Shown: positions 17,966-27,767, numbered from the stretch's first letter. The stretch: 64,000 nucleotides of DNA from Nostoc sp. NIES-3756 (GCF_001548375.1 NZ_AP017295.1:6393501-6457500), one strand, 5' to 3'. The notes: generated by a model from the letters alone, not told the origin. Made by a program: numbers and translations.

Positions 17966-20116
17966 ATGAAATACATTTATGTTTTACAACACAGTCAAGA
18001 AGATTGTGGTGCTGCTTGCATTGCGGCGATCGCCAAATATTATGGACGCAATTTAACTCTCAGTCGCATTCGGGAAGTTGTCGGTACAGGACAATTTGGG
18101 ACAACTTTATTAGGTTTACAAAGAGGCGCACAAACTCTTGGTTTTAAAGCGCATTCTGTCAAAACTTCACCAGAACTTTTTAACCGCATCAATGAAGCAC
18201 CATTACCAGCTATTATCCATTGGAAAGGCAACCATTGGGTAATTTTATATGGTAAAAAGGGTAAAAATTATGTAGTTGCAGATCCAGCCGTCGGTATTCG
18301 TTATCTCTCCCAAAAAGAGTTAAGCGAAGGTTGGAAAGATTTATTGATGCTGTTGCTAGAACCCGATGCTGAATCATTTTCGCAAATAGAAAGCGATCGC
18401 ACTTCTGGTTTTTGGCGTTTCTTCAAGCGTGTTTGGAATTTTCGTAGTATCTTAGCACAAGCTTTACCCCTAAATTTACTACTGGGAGTCTTATCATTAG
18501 CTTCTCCCTTTCTATTGCAAATTCTTACGGATGATGTTTTAGTTCGTGGTGATACAAAACTACTGACGACAATGGCGATCGCAGTAGTAGTCATGAATAT
18601 TATTTCTAGTAGTCTAGGTTGGGTACAGTCTAACTTAATTGCTCATTTTGCTCAACGTTTACAACTGGGTTTGGTAATGGAATTTGCTAAACAAATTCTC
18701 CGCTTACCCCTCAGCTATTACGAAACTCGCCGCAGTGGAGAAATTGTTAGTCGTCTGCAAGATATTAACCAAATTAATCAATTAGTAGCTCAAGTTGTCA
18801 TTAGTTTACCTAGCAAATTTTTTATTGCAGTTATTTCTTTTAGCCTCATGACTTTCTATAGTTGGAAGTTAACTATAGTAGCTTTGTTAATATCTGCTAT
18901 TATGACGACATCCACAATCGTCTTTCAACCTATTCTCCGCAATAGAACTCGTGAACTTTTAGTTCAAGAAGCAGAAGCACAAGGAGTTTTAGTAGAAACA
19001 TTTAAAGGTGCATTAACCCTAAAAACTACCACATCAGGTTCACAATTTTTTGAGGAATTTAATAGCCGTTTCGGTCAACTTGCTAATTTAACCTTTCGGA
19101 CAATTCAAATTGGGATTATCAACAATTCATTTTCTAGTTTTGTATCTGCTGTTGGTAGTATATTTTTACTCTGGTGTGGTGGTAATTTAGTCATTAATCC
19201 TTCAGAAAATTTGAGTATTGGTCAACTCTTGGCTTTTAACTCCATGAATGGTAATGTGTTGGGATTAATTGCCACTGTAATTAGTTTTGTAGATGAATTT
19301 ACCCGTGCAAAAACTGCCGTTCAACGTCTCACGGAAGTGATAGATACTACACCTGAGAACGCCAATGACGGCAAAAAACCTTTTGCAAAGATTACAGGTA
19401 ACGATGAAATTATTTGTACGAATGTCAACTTTCACTATGTTGGTCGAGTTGATTTATTAGAAAATTTTACTCTGACAATCCCCGGCGGTAAAGTGACTGC
19501 AATTATAGGAAAATCTGGCTGTGGTAAAAGTACCTTAGCTAAACTCATTACCGGATTATATACTCTGCAATCGGGGAATATTCGCATTGGTTTATATAAC
19601 TTAGATGACCTCTCCCTTGATTGTTTGCGTCAGCAAGTAGTATTAGTTCCTCAAGATGCTCATTTTTGGGGTCGTTCAATTGTCGAAAACTTCCGTTTGG
19701 GTGCGCCTTATGTTACCTTTGAGCAGATTGTCAGAGCTTGTAAAATTGCAGATGCTGATGAGTTTATTAGTAAATTCCCAGAAAAATATCAAACAGTTTT
19801 AGGCGAATTTGGGGCGAATATCTCCGGTGGACAAAGACAGAGGTTAGCAATAGCAAGAGCGATAGTTACAGAACCCCCAATTCTCATTTTAGATGAATCT
19901 ACAGGTGGGCTTGATCCTGTAAGTGAGAGCCTAGTATTAGAACAGTTATTACAACACCGTCGAGATAAAACCACAATCTTAATTAGCCACCGTCCGCAAG
20001 TAATTAGTCGGGCTAATTGGATTGTTTTTCTAGAGCAAGGTAGGTTAAAAATGCAAGGCTCATTACAAGATTTACGTACCCAAGCCGGAGAGCATTTAGA
20101 TTTTCTAATTCATTAA
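17966..20116 (+). CDS. Peptidase-containing ABC exporter (C39 peptidase, PCAT type)
   Basis: A 716-residue bifunctional inner-membrane transporter that cuts double-glycine leaders and exports the core peptide. The C39 domain (residues 1-130) keeps its catalytic set: Q8, C14 in QEDCGAAC, H90 in GNHWVILYG and D106 in ADPAVG. A six-helix ABC membrane domain spans about 165-450. The ATPase (about 485-716) has Walker A GKSGCGKS at 515-522, signature SGGQR at 620-624, Walker B ILILDES and switch H675. Three precursors upstream and an HlyD adaptor downstream supply the rest of the pathway. An outer-membrane TolC partner is not encoded nearby. Confidence 0.94.
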   Translation: MKYIYVLQHSQEDCGAACIAAIAKYYGRNLTLSRIREVVGTGQFGTTLLGLQRGAQTLGFKAHSVKTSPELFNRINEAPLPAIIHWKGNHWVILYGKKGKNYVVADPAVGIRYLSQKELSEGWKDLLMLLLEPDAESFSQIESDRTSGFWRFFKRVWNFRSILAQALPLNLLLGVLSLASPFLLQILTDDVLVRGDTKLLTTMAIAVVVMNIISSSLGWVQSNLIAHFAQRLQLGLVMEFAKQILRLPLSYYETRRSGEIVSRLQDINQINQLVAQVVISLPSKFFIAVISFSLMTFYSWKLTIVALLISAIMTTSTIVFQPILRNRTRELLVQEAEAQGVLVETFKGALTLKTTTSGSQFFEEFNSRFGQLANLTFRTIQIGIINNSFSSFVSAVGSIFLLWCGGNLVINPSENLSIGQLLAFNSMNGNVLGLIATVISFVDEFTRAKTAVQRLTEVIDTTPENANDGKKPFAKITGNDEIICTNVNFHYVGRVDLLENFTLTIPGGKVTAIIGKSGCGKSTLAKLITGLYTLQSGNIRIGLYNLDDLSLDCLRQQVVLVPQDAHFWGRSIVENFRLGAPYVTFEQIVRACKIADADEFISKFPEKYQTVLGEFGANISGGQRQRLAIARAIVTEPPILILDESTGGLDPVSESLVLEQLLQHRRDKTTILISHRPQVISRANWIVFLEQGRLKMQGSLQDLRTQAGEHLDFLIH

Positions 20117-20117
20117 A

Positions 20118-20249
20118 TAAGTAGGTGGACATAATTATTTAGAAGACGCATTTCGACTACGCTCAATGCTCGATACTAGAGAAGACGAGGGTTGAGCGCA
20201 GTCGAAACCAGGCAACCCCTTTTTTAGTTTAATTTAGTCCTTGTACTTA
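20118..20249 (+). mobile_element. MITE-like palindromic element, copy 2
   Basis: About 132 bp starting one base after the exporter stop codon, bounded by TAAGTA and TACTTA with the same internal inverted repeat as copy 1. It lies between the exporter and the HlyD gene, so it is within the probable operon. Confidence 0.72.
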
Positions 20250-20270
20250 TCATAACCTATCTCCATTGAG

Positions 20271-20330
20271 TTCGTAGTGAGGACTTTAGTCCTTATTTGC
20301 TTCTTAAAGGACTAAAGTCTTCACTACAAA
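20271..20330. repeat. Inverted repeat (GTAGTGAGGACTTTAGTCC type)
   Basis: GTAGTGAGGACTTTAGTCCT and the near-perfect inverted AGGACTAAAGTCTTCACTAC form a large hairpin next to MITE copy 2. It may be a transcription stop, or a second repeat element, between exporter and adaptor genes. Confidence 0.7.
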
Positions 20331-20357
20331 CCTAAAATTATTTACACAGTTTTCCTT

Positions 20358-21752
20358 ATGCTTTATATACAAAATCAGAAATATATCCCACCAATCCCAG
20401 AAGATGATGCTTTACCACCTGTTGGTGTTTGGACATCTTTATTAGGATTATTTTTAGTAGCATCTGTTGGTTCGGCGATCGCACTCTCTTCTTGGGTAAA
20501 ATACAATGTCACTGTGAAAGCACCTGCTGTTGTGCGTCCTATCGGTGATGTACGATTAGTACAACCAGAAATGGAAGGGACAATTCAAAGTATTTTGGTT
20601 GCAGAAAATCAAGTCGTCAAACAAGGAGATGTAATTGCACGTTTAGATACTGATCAATTACAAATCAAAAAGAGTCAATTGGAAGGTAATATCCAACAAG
20701 GTAAATTACAACTCATCCAAATTGATAGTCAAATCGGCTCTTTAGATACTCAAGTACAAGCTGAATTAAATCTTTTAGAACGAACAATTGTTTCGGCGCA
20801 AGCAGATTTAGCCCGAAATCAGCGAGATTATCAAGAACGACAAATTACTACAAAAAGTGAATTTATCGCTGCTTATGCAGGTTTACAAAAAGCCGCAGCC
20901 GTTTTTCGCAAAGCTCAAGCTGATTTGGATTTTGCTAAAGTAGATCGCGATCGCTATCAACAATTAACAGAAATTGGTGCTATTGGTAGGCGGGAGTATG
21001 AACAGAAAAAACTCGTCGTTGAACAGGCTAAATCAGCCTTAGAAGGCGAAAAAAGGTCAATGGAAATAGCCCAAGCTAAGTTGCAATCAGCCCAAGCTGC
21101 TGTTAATCCTAGCACGGCAACGGTAGCGATCGCTCAAGAACGTATCGCCCAAGAAAATGCTAAAGGTGCTTCCACCATCGCCACCTTACAAAAAGAGAAA
21201 CAAGCCTTAATCCAGCGCCGGATAGAGATGCTTTCGCAACTCAACCAATCTCAAAAAGAATTGCAACAAGTAGAAAAGCAACTGCGAACTAGTGTAATTC
21301 GTGCTACCAGTGACGGAATTATCCTCAAGCTGAATCTGCGAAACCCTGGACAAGTTGTGACTACTAACGAGGCGATCGCCCAAATCGTACCACAAAATAC
21401 TCCCCTAGTAATTAAGGCGATGGTTCCCACCGCAGATATTAAAAAAGTGGAGGTAGGACAAAAAGTGCAATTACGGATTAACGCTTGTCCTTATCCAGAT
21501 TATGGGACTTTGCCAGGTGTAGTGAGCGCGATTTCTCCTGATGCAATTACTCCCCAATCTAACAATTCAACTACGGAATCGGTTGCAGGTTATTTTGAAG
21601 CAACTATCCAACCCCAAAAGAGAGAATTTGGTAATGGCGATCGTCATTGTTATATCCAATCAGGTATGGAAGCGGAAGCTAACATTATTTCCAAAGAAGA
21701 GACAGCAATGCAATTTATACTACGCAAGGCAAGACTAATCACCGATTTGTAG
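20358..21752 (+). CDS. HlyD-family membrane fusion protein
   Basis: A 464-residue periplasmic adaptor that links the ABC exporter to an outer-membrane channel. A membrane anchor (about residues 24-45) is followed by a lipoyl-like segment (EGTIQSILVAENQVVKQGDVIARLD), a long coiled-coil hairpin (about 100-320), the second lipoyl half (IRATSDGIILKL) and beta-barrel domains. It lies 241 bases after the C39 ABC exporter, with repeat elements between. The most likely role is export of the three double-glycine peptides. Confidence 0.9.
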   Translation: MLYIQNQKYIPPIPEDDALPPVGVWTSLLGLFLVASVGSAIALSSWVKYNVTVKAPAVVRPIGDVRLVQPEMEGTIQSILVAENQVVKQGDVIARLDTDQLQIKKSQLEGNIQQGKLQLIQIDSQIGSLDTQVQAELNLLERTIVSAQADLARNQRDYQERQITTKSEFIAAYAGLQKAAAVFRKAQADLDFAKVDRDRYQQLTEIGAIGRREYEQKKLVVEQAKSALEGEKRSMEIAQAKLQSAQAAVNPSTATVAIAQERIAQENAKGASTIATLQKEKQALIQRRIEMLSQLNQSQKELQQVEKQLRTSVIRATSDGIILKLNLRNPGQVVTTNEAIAQIVPQNTPLVIKAMVPTADIKKVEVGQKVQLRINACPYPDYGTLPGVVSAISPDAITPQSNNSTTESVAGYFEATIQPQKREFGNGDRHCYIQSGMEAEANIISKEETAMQFILRKARLITDL

Positions 21753-22296
21753 GTTACAGGAAAAACATTTTAGCTTATTTAGATTGCTTAAAAGAGATTT
21801 ATTTGTCTCAATCATTGGCTCACAAAGTACTCATCTGCTGAGATACAACTTTATATGTGTGTATCTTGTTCAGCCTCTTCTATCCACGGTCAATTATTCT
21901 TCATCTTCACTGGAATAGTAATCACATCAATACATTTAGTAAAGTATCGTTTCATCAAAATATATTTTGGTGAAACATCTTTGTTTATCAGAATATATTA
22001 GCACTAATAAACAGTTATTTTATATTTGCCCATATATCTAAAGAAATAACCTGTTTAAGTAAAACATAGTAAGAAAAATATAAAATTTACACCAATTGTA
22101 TAATTCAGGCTTTGCCATTTTTAATAAATATCATGATTATTTGGGAATTTAAACTTGTAAAGATTAGCCAATTAAGTTGTCATAAATATATCGTGAATTA
22201 CTTAATATTGTTCTTGTATCATAAGAAAATAGTTAACACATTAGTTTTGTGTGCTGTAAATGTTGTCAACAAATTATACTTTTAAGTATCTGAGTT
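21753..22296. other. AT-rich intergenic region before the regulator genes
   Basis: About 540 bp of strongly AT-rich sequence between the adaptor gene and the degenerate kinase gene. It probably carries the promoter of the regulator group. No gene or clear hairpin seen. Confidence 0.5.
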
Positions 22297-22956
22297 ATGA
22301 CCATATTTTCTTTCCTGATACCCTACCATAGAGTTCAAAAAGCATTACAATGGTGGTCTTACAGGCACTCAGCCAAGCTATTGTGGGAAGCCGAACAAAT
22401 TCGGGATGGTCTGTTACAGGAAACTTTCACAATGCGGCGTAACTTAGACTTATTAATCCTAGATAACTTGAACTTACCAAATGACACAATTCAAGACTCA
22501 TTAAAAAGAGTGGAAAACTTTCACTATTCTCTAGTAAAATTAAGCGATCGCCTATTTCCAGAATCTCTCCAAGATAGTTTTCCTCTAGCAATTGAGTCTT
22601 TAGTAGAAGCTTGGCTAGTGTCTCATCCTCAACTAAATTTTCAGATAGATATGCCAATCTATTGGAGACACGAGCCGAGTGAACGTGGTTTCATGATTTT
22701 GACCTTCTTGCAAGAGTTATTAACAGTTGCCTTGTCAGAAGTATTAATACCAACATCAATTTATCTCAGCTTAAAGCCCCATAATGACTTAGGAAAGATA
22801 ACTGTAAAAATTCATTATTCTCAGACATCAACGTTTTTTTTAAACTCTCGTCTAATAGAATTAGATTATCTCTCTCACAGTTGCCAATTATTAACATCAG
22901 GAAAATGTATTTATCATATTCGTAACCTTACAATTTCCTGGTGTTTCTCTTGGTAG
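22297..22956 (+). CDS. Degenerate histidine-kinase-like protein
   Basis: A 219-residue soluble protein whose layout matches the HisKA_3-type transmitter encoded 0.85 kb downstream. The segment IRDGLLQ at 35-41 corresponds to IHNGPLQ there, but the phospho-acceptor His is R36. The ATPase part (about 120-219) keeps a helix-sheet pattern (FLQELLTVALSE) but lacks a clear N-box Asn and the DxGxG and GxG loops. Phosphorylation is therefore unlikely; a role in binding the adjacent response regulator or kinase is plausible. The family assignment is by pattern only. Confidence 0.6.
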   Translation: MTIFSFLIPYHRVQKALQWWSYRHSAKLLWEAEQIRDGLLQETFTMRRNLDLLILDNLNLPNDTIQDSLKRVENFHYSLVKLSDRLFPESLQDSFPLAIESLVEAWLVSHPQLNFQIDMPIYWRHEPSERGFMILTFLQELLTVALSEVLIPTSIYLSLKPHNDLGKITVKIHYSQTSTFFLNSRLIELDYLSHSCQLLTSGKCIYHIRNLTISWCFSW

Positions 22957-23034
22957 AAATGAAAAAATCAGACATTGTATATAGAGGATATTTGATGCTA
23001 TATACAAAATTATTCAAAAAATAAGGTGTTGATT

Positions 23035-23712
23035 ATGAAGCAAAATACACCGGAAAAAGCATTCATCCAATTTCTAGTTATTGATGATCATCAATCAGTT
23101 CTTAATGGAACAGTAGAGCTACTAAAAAGGCGCTTTCCTGAATCTGAATTTATGACTGCTATTAATGCTGAAAATGCTTGTCATCAATTGACAACTTTAC
23201 AACCAGACCTTCTAGTTATGGATCTTTCTATCCCACAAAAACCAGGAACTACAGCGCGTCCAGATACAGGAGTACAACTGCTGAGACAATTAATGAAAAA
23301 CCACTGCGATTTGAATATCATAGTTCAAAGCGCCCATATTAGAACATTAGTCAGAATCAGGCCTGATATTGATACTCATAAAGGAGGCTTTACAGTAGCC
23401 GATAAAAGTCTTTCTACTCAAGAAATGTTGACTAGAGTTGATTGGGCATTACAGGGTTTAACTCATACAAAAGATATTAAAGGTATTCATACTGGCATAG
23501 AAATTAAACCAGAGTGGCTGAGAGTGTTAACTCTAGCATTTGAAGAAGGTTTGCAAGATAAAGCGATCGCTGAAAAAATGTGTATATCTGAGCGCATGGT
23601 GCGCCATTATTGGAGTAAGCTGCAAGATGCTTTGGGTGTTTATCCTGATGATGGCAAAAATATCCGCATCCAAACTGAGAAACGGGCTAGAGAAGAAGGG
23701 TTAATTGATTAA
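23035..23712 (+). CDS. Response regulator with LuxR-like helix-turn-helix
   Basis: A 225-residue two-component regulator. The receiver domain (about 10-140) has DD at 17-18 and phospho-acceptor D63 in LLVMDLSIP. The C-terminal DNA-binding part (about 160-225) has FEEGLQDKAIAEKMCISERMV as its recognition region. Start: ATG at 23035 with AAGG eight bases upstream; an upstream GTG at 23026 is in frame. Flanked by a degenerate and an intact kinase gene on the same strand, it may control the adjacent peptide export cluster. Confidence 0.87.
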   Translation: MKQNTPEKAFIQFLVIDDHQSVLNGTVELLKRRFPESEFMTAINAENACHQLTTLQPDLLVMDLSIPQKPGTTARPDTGVQLLRQLMKNHCDLNIIVQSAHIRTLVRIRPDIDTHKGGFTVADKSLSTQEMLTRVDWALQGLTHTKDIKGIHTGIEIKPEWLRVLTLAFEEGLQDKAIAEKMCISERMVRHYWSKLQDALGVYPDDGKNIRIQTEKRAREEGLID

Positions 23713-23807
23713 TTTTTTAGCGGAGACAGTAGACAGGTGTTTATTCACTAACAGTTAACTGTCAACTGTCAACCATCAACAAAACCTACAGACTAGGAGA
23801 AAAGCCT

Positions 23808-24683
23808 ATGCAGTCTGGACTTAGGAGTATCTTTAAAAAAGACATTTTCAGTTGGTATTTAATATTTGCTACTCTGGCTATAGCTAGTTTGTTTATTATT
23901 AGTTACTTACTAATATTTCAGGGCTGGTGGATTCCAATTATACCATTAATTTTGGTTTTGATAATTAATGGTATGGAACTCATGACTTTATATAAATATG
24001 ACCATGCCTTACGTTTGGGAATGAAAACTCGTCAAGCAGTGATAGAAAGTATATTTGAAACTATCCATAACGGGCCATTGCAAAGTTTGGCTAAGGTTTT
24101 GAAGTTAGTTAGGTGTAGAGATATTACAACTCAGGATTTACTCCCAGAGATTGAAAAAGAACTAGAAAAGTTAAACTACGAACTAAGAGGAATTTATGAG
24201 TTCTTACAACAAGAATATCCTAACCAAGATAATAAACTTTATTTAGGAAATAATTTAGTAATTAGTTTGCAAGACCCTCTGCATGAAGTCCTCTATCAAG
24301 TTTACACCTATACATTAGACCGGAAATTTCCTTGTTTTAAAAGCATTAAAGTAAAAATCCATGCCTTTGAACCTATAGATGAAAGATACTTAAATCTCGA
24401 AAATAAGCGAGGTATTGCTAGATTTTTAGAAGAAGCATTATGCAATGTAGGTAAACACGCCACAGAAGCAACCAAACTCCAAGTTACCTGCTCATCATCC
24501 GCAGGCTGGTACACTTTGCAAGTTATCGACAATGGTATAGGCGTAAACTTACGCAAACAGGGACGAGGAACCCAACAGTTTATCAACTTAGCACGACAAC
24601 TCAAAGGAAAATTTAGGCGATCGCCCCTATCCCCCCAAGGAACCATTTGTGAATTATCCTGGCCTAAATTGCGTGACAATTAA
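23808..24683 (+). CDS. Membrane histidine kinase, HisKA_3 (NarX/DesK-like)
   Basis: A 291-residue kinase with two membrane segments (about 15-35 and 40-58), no separate sensor domain, and a HisKA_3 dimerisation helix with phospho-acceptor H87 in ETIHNGPLQ. The HATPase domain is at the C-terminus with EEALCNVGKHA (N-box), DNGIG (G1) and GRGTQ (G2). AGGAG precedes the ATG. The short loop between the membrane segments suggests sensing within the membrane or of a small peptide. The likely partner is the response regulator just upstream. Confidence 0.88.
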   Translation: MQSGLRSIFKKDIFSWYLIFATLAIASLFIISYLLIFQGWWIPIIPLILVLIINGMELMTLYKYDHALRLGMKTRQAVIESIFETIHNGPLQSLAKVLKLVRCRDITTQDLLPEIEKELEKLNYELRGIYEFLQQEYPNQDNKLYLGNNLVISLQDPLHEVLYQVYTYTLDRKFPCFKSIKVKIHAFEPIDERYLNLENKRGIARFLEEALCNVGKHATEATKLQVTCSSSAGWYTLQVIDNGIGVNLRKQGRGTQQFINLARQLKGKFRRSPLSPQGTICELSWPKLRDN

Positions 24684-24733
24684 AAGTGATAAGGCATAAA
24701 CACTTACAAAGTTTATATTAAGTAAATGTATTA

Positions 24734-25183
24734 TTATTTGAGAGATTTTTCCCAGTAATGCTTTATTTTTTTTAAACTTACATTCTCTTTTATTGACTTA
24801 TCTTGAAAAACTCTTTTCATTTCTTTTGAGATGTAAGTATACTCACTGTCAGATTCTAATTTATCTTGAGATTTTAGAGCATTCTGAAGATGTAACAGAT
24901 GTTCAGTCAATTCTTTTTTTACTTTGCCTGAAATTTTATCAGCTTCTTGATTAATCAATTTTTGCAGCTCTGTTATTTCGACATCTATGTCATCTGGTTT
25001 TAGATTTTCTGTTTGTAAATCCATCTCTAAAATGTATTCTTCAATACCTTCCTCATCTAACTTGACAATGTATCCATGCTGGAAAGGATTACTATATTCA
25101 GACCGAATAACCTCACCACTTTTGCCTTGAAATTTTCCCTGAAATGCAATTACACGATTACCTTGCAGATAGTTTTCACTCAT
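24734..25183 (-). CDS. Hypothetical protein with KOW-like N-terminus
   Basis: A 149-residue protein of unrecognised family. The N-terminus (GNRVIAFQGKFQGKSGEVI) looks like a small SH3/KOW-type barrel. The rest is charged and helical, probably a coiled coil (about 65-140). Start: ATG at 25183; the frame extends four codons further to a TTG. It converges with the histidine kinase gene. Confidence 0.55.
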   Translation of the reverse strand: MSENYLQGNRVIAFQGKFQGKSGEVIRSEYSNPFQHGYIVKLDEEGIEEYILEMDLQTENLKPDDIDVEITELQKLINQEADKISGKVKKELTEHLLHLQNALKSQDKLESDSEYTYISKEMKRVFQDKSIKENVSLKKIKHYWEKSLK

Positions 25184-25505
25184 AATTTTGGTCAAAAAAT
25201 AAAGTTTTTTTTAGAAAAAAACATTTCTACTTTGTTGCTTCAAAAGCATAGTTACAATGATTTTTCTAATTATAAGGATAGAGAATTAGTTAAATCTTGT
25301 CTCTAGCTCAATGTTGAGTTTGAAACCCATCAAAATGTGAGGTCAAGAAAATGTGAACGCGCCTCAAAACCACAGATTGGGGTGTTCACAACAGGTAGAC
25401 ATTTAACTTATCCCCAATTTTCAATTTCCCAACAATTTATCCTGTAACCATGCCACTATAGAAAACATAGCTTTAAACATAGCAAGAGGAAGGCTAGAAA
25501 ACGCT
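25184..25505. other. Intergenic region before rnz
   Basis: About 320 bp that includes an inverted repeat TGTGAAC...GTTCACA (25352-25390), which could be an operator or hairpin, and AT-rich sequence. No gene visible. Confidence 0.5.
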
Positions 25506-26459
25506 GTGCAGATTACATTTTTAGGGACGAGTTCTGGTGTACCCACAAGAGCGCGCAATGTATCCAGTGTTGCCCTCAGATTACCCCAACGGGCCCAGTT
25601 GTGGTTGTTTGATTGTGGTGAAGGTACTCAGCATCAACTTATGCGGAGTGACCTGAAAATGAGCCAATTATCCCGAATTTTTATTACCCACATGCACGGA
25701 GATCATATTTTTGGCTTGATGGGGCTTCTTGCTAGTTGTGGCTTGGCTGGAAATGTCCAGAGAGTAGATATTTATGGGCCATCTGGATTAAATGAGTATA
25801 TCCAATCTGCTTCTCGTTACTCCCATACACATTTTTCCTATCCGATTAAAGTTCATGCTGTTCGTCCCGGTGTCGTCTATGAAGATGAAGAATTTACCGT
25901 GACTTGTGGCCCTTTACATCACCGCATTACCGCCTTTGGCTATCGCGTAGCCGAAAAAGACCGAGCCGGACGTTTTGATGTGGAAAAAGCCCAAGCTTTG
26001 CAAATTCCTCCTGGTAGGGTTTATGGTCAACTCAAGCGGGGGGAAACTGTTACCCTCGCGGATGGGCGTGTGATTAATGGTGCAGAGTTATGTGGCCCTA
26101 CAGAAATTGGGCGGAAGATTGCTTATTGTACAGACACAATTTATTGTGATGGTGCTGTGGAATTAGCCAAAGATGCAGATGTGTTAATTCACGAGGCTAC
26201 TTTTGCTCATCAAGATGCAGAGATGGCTTTTCAAAGGTTGCACTCAACAACGACAATGGCAGCACAAACTGCTTTGGCGGCTGGCGCACGTCGGTTATTG
26301 ATGACTCATTTTAGCCCTCGTTATGCGCCTGGGAATACTGTGGAGTTGAAGGATTTGCTGCAAGAGGCTCGTGCTATCTTTCCTAATACGAATATGGCTT
26401 ACGATTTTATGGCTTATGAGGTTCCGCGACGGAGAGAGGTGGCGATGAGTGAGGTTTGA
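25506..26459 (+). CDS. rnz: Ribonuclease Z
   Basis: A 317-residue zinc-dependent endonuclease of the metallo-beta-lactamase fold that trims tRNA 3' ends. The metal-binding HxHxDH is H62-M-H64-G-D66-H67, with further ligands in CGPLHH, YCTDT and the C-terminal THFSPRY. N-terminal MQITFLGTSSGVPT is typical. The start is a GTG at 25506 after GAGGAAGG. Length fits the short bacterial form. Confidence 0.96.
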   Translation: MQITFLGTSSGVPTRARNVSSVALRLPQRAQLWLFDCGEGTQHQLMRSDLKMSQLSRIFITHMHGDHIFGLMGLLASCGLAGNVQRVDIYGPSGLNEYIQSASRYSHTHFSYPIKVHAVRPGVVYEDEEFTVTCGPLHHRITAFGYRVAEKDRAGRFDVEKAQALQIPPGRVYGQLKRGETVTLADGRVINGAELCGPTEIGRKIAYCTDTIYCDGAVELAKDADVLIHEATFAHQDAEMAFQRLHSTTTMAAQTALAAGARRLLMTHFSPRYAPGNTVELKDLLQEARAIFPNTNMAYDFMAYEVPRRREVAMSEV

Positions 26460-26741
26460 AGTTTAAACGCAGAGGGGCGCTGATTCACCCCACCACTCTT
26501 GATATTCTCAACGGTCAGATAGACGACATAATCCGTTTGAGCGTTATTTTCCTCCATAGCTGCCGAAATCCTAGCAATACCTCGTAAACGCGATAAAATT
26601 CACTTTAAATGCCGACAGATAGGCTTTTGGTTGCGCCCCAACCCAAGACTAAGCGGCATAACGTTCCCATTATGCCGCCTGATGCACTGGGACAGTTGAT
26701 CTAAACCATACAATAAAGAATAGCCAACTTGAGAGGTTAGC
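26460..26741. other. Intergenic region with coding remnant and hairpin
   Basis: On the minus strand, about 26480-26590 can be read as RLRGIARISAAMEENN followed by YLTVENI, which looks like an eroded gene piece. GCGGCATAA and its exact inverse TTATGCCGC (26653-26678) form a hairpin 65 bases before the DUF433 gene. Confidence 0.4.
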
Positions 26742-27023
26742 ATGGTTCAAGCAACGGAATATCTTTATGTTGTTCGGGATGATGAGATTCTACATGGAGA
26801 ACCTATCATCCGAGGAACTCGGACACCCGTCAGAGCAATAGTCGAAACTTGGCGAATGGGTATTGCACCAGAGGAAATCCCCAAAGGGATGCCACACCTG
26901 ACTTTGGGACAAGTCTTTGGAGCATTAACTTACTACAGCGACCACCAGGACGAAATTAATCAATATATTGAAAAAAACCGCATTCCTGGCGAATTGATAG
27001 ATCCATTGGTTAGAGATTTGTGA
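26742..27023 (+). CDS. DUF433 family antitoxin
   Basis: A 93-residue protein of the DUF433 family (GEPIIRGTRTPVRAIVETWRMG, IPKGMPHLTLGQVFGALTYYSDH). These small winged-helix-like proteins typically precede DUF5615 PIN-like toxins. GAGAGG stands before the ATG. The downstream gene overlaps by 4 bases (GTGA), so the pair is translationally coupled. Confidence 0.9.
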   Translation: MVQATEYLYVVRDDEILHGEPIIRGTRTPVRAIVETWRMGIAPEEIPKGMPHLTLGQVFGALTYYSDHQDEINQYIEKNRIPGELIDPLVRDL

Positions 27024-27367
27024 GTAGCATATTTGTTTGTCTGTATTTGGATGAAGATGTCAATGTACTAGTAGCCGATTTGCTTCAAGCAAGAGGTTTT
27101 GATGTAATTACTGCACGAGATGCAGGGCAACTTCGCGCAACTGATGCAGAGCAACTTGCCTATGCTGTAAGTCAAGCAAGAACTCTGGTTACTCACAACA
27201 GAACTGATTTTGAGGAACTTGTACAGAATTACTTTGATTCGGAACAGACGCACTACGGAGTAATTTTTGCTGTTCGTCGTTCTCCTCAAGAGGTCGCACA
27301 AAGATTACTTGTCATTCTCAATCAAGTTACCTCGGACGAGATGCAAAATCAGGTTCGTTATATTTAG
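27020..27367 (+). CDS. DUF5615 PIN-like toxin
   Basis: A 115-residue protein of the PIN-like DUF5615 family. It has early acidic residues LYLDEDVN, then DVITARDAGQLRATDAEQLAYA and LVTHNRTDFEEL, matching the metal-binding pattern of PIN-type RNases. It probably cleaves RNA and is held inactive by the DUF433 protein encoded just upstream. It starts with GTG overlapping the antitoxin stop. Confidence 0.88.
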   Translation: MSSIFVCLYLDEDVNVLVADLLQARGFDVITARDAGQLRATDAEQLAYAVSQARTLVTHNRTDFEELVQNYFDSEQTHYGVIFAVRRSPQEVAQRLLVILNQVTSDEMQNQVRYI

Positions 27368-27767
27368 TGGCGATCGCTCCACCATAAACCTCAAAATGCT
27401 GCTCCGTCAATATTATCCTACTATCTTGGCTTAACCCTCTTTAATGAATAATCTGGAATGCTGACAGCATAAAACGTTTATCAAAAAAACATAATTTTAG
27501 CCATTGTGTTAGAAAATAAACGTTCAAATGACAGTTCTATCTACAGTTCAAAATTTTACTTTGATTTTTCTCTTACTGGAGTGACAAAACAGGGATAAGG
27601 CTCAAAACGAGGAGACTGAGAAGCAAGTATTTAAAATACTAGATACAAAGTTCATTCCAGATGGCTACTACAGAAGACTTGCGACATAATGTCGAAGTTG
27701 TGCGACGGCAAATAACCTTGAACACCCACCAACAGATAACCTTTGTGCCGTCCACACCAACGCAGTG
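27368..27767. other. Intergenic region without intact gene
   Basis: It contains a short open stretch from the ATG at 27661 (about 36 codons, MATTEDLRHNVEVV) without known relatives, and a palindrome CGACATAATGTCG near 27682. I see no supported gene. Confidence 0.45.
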
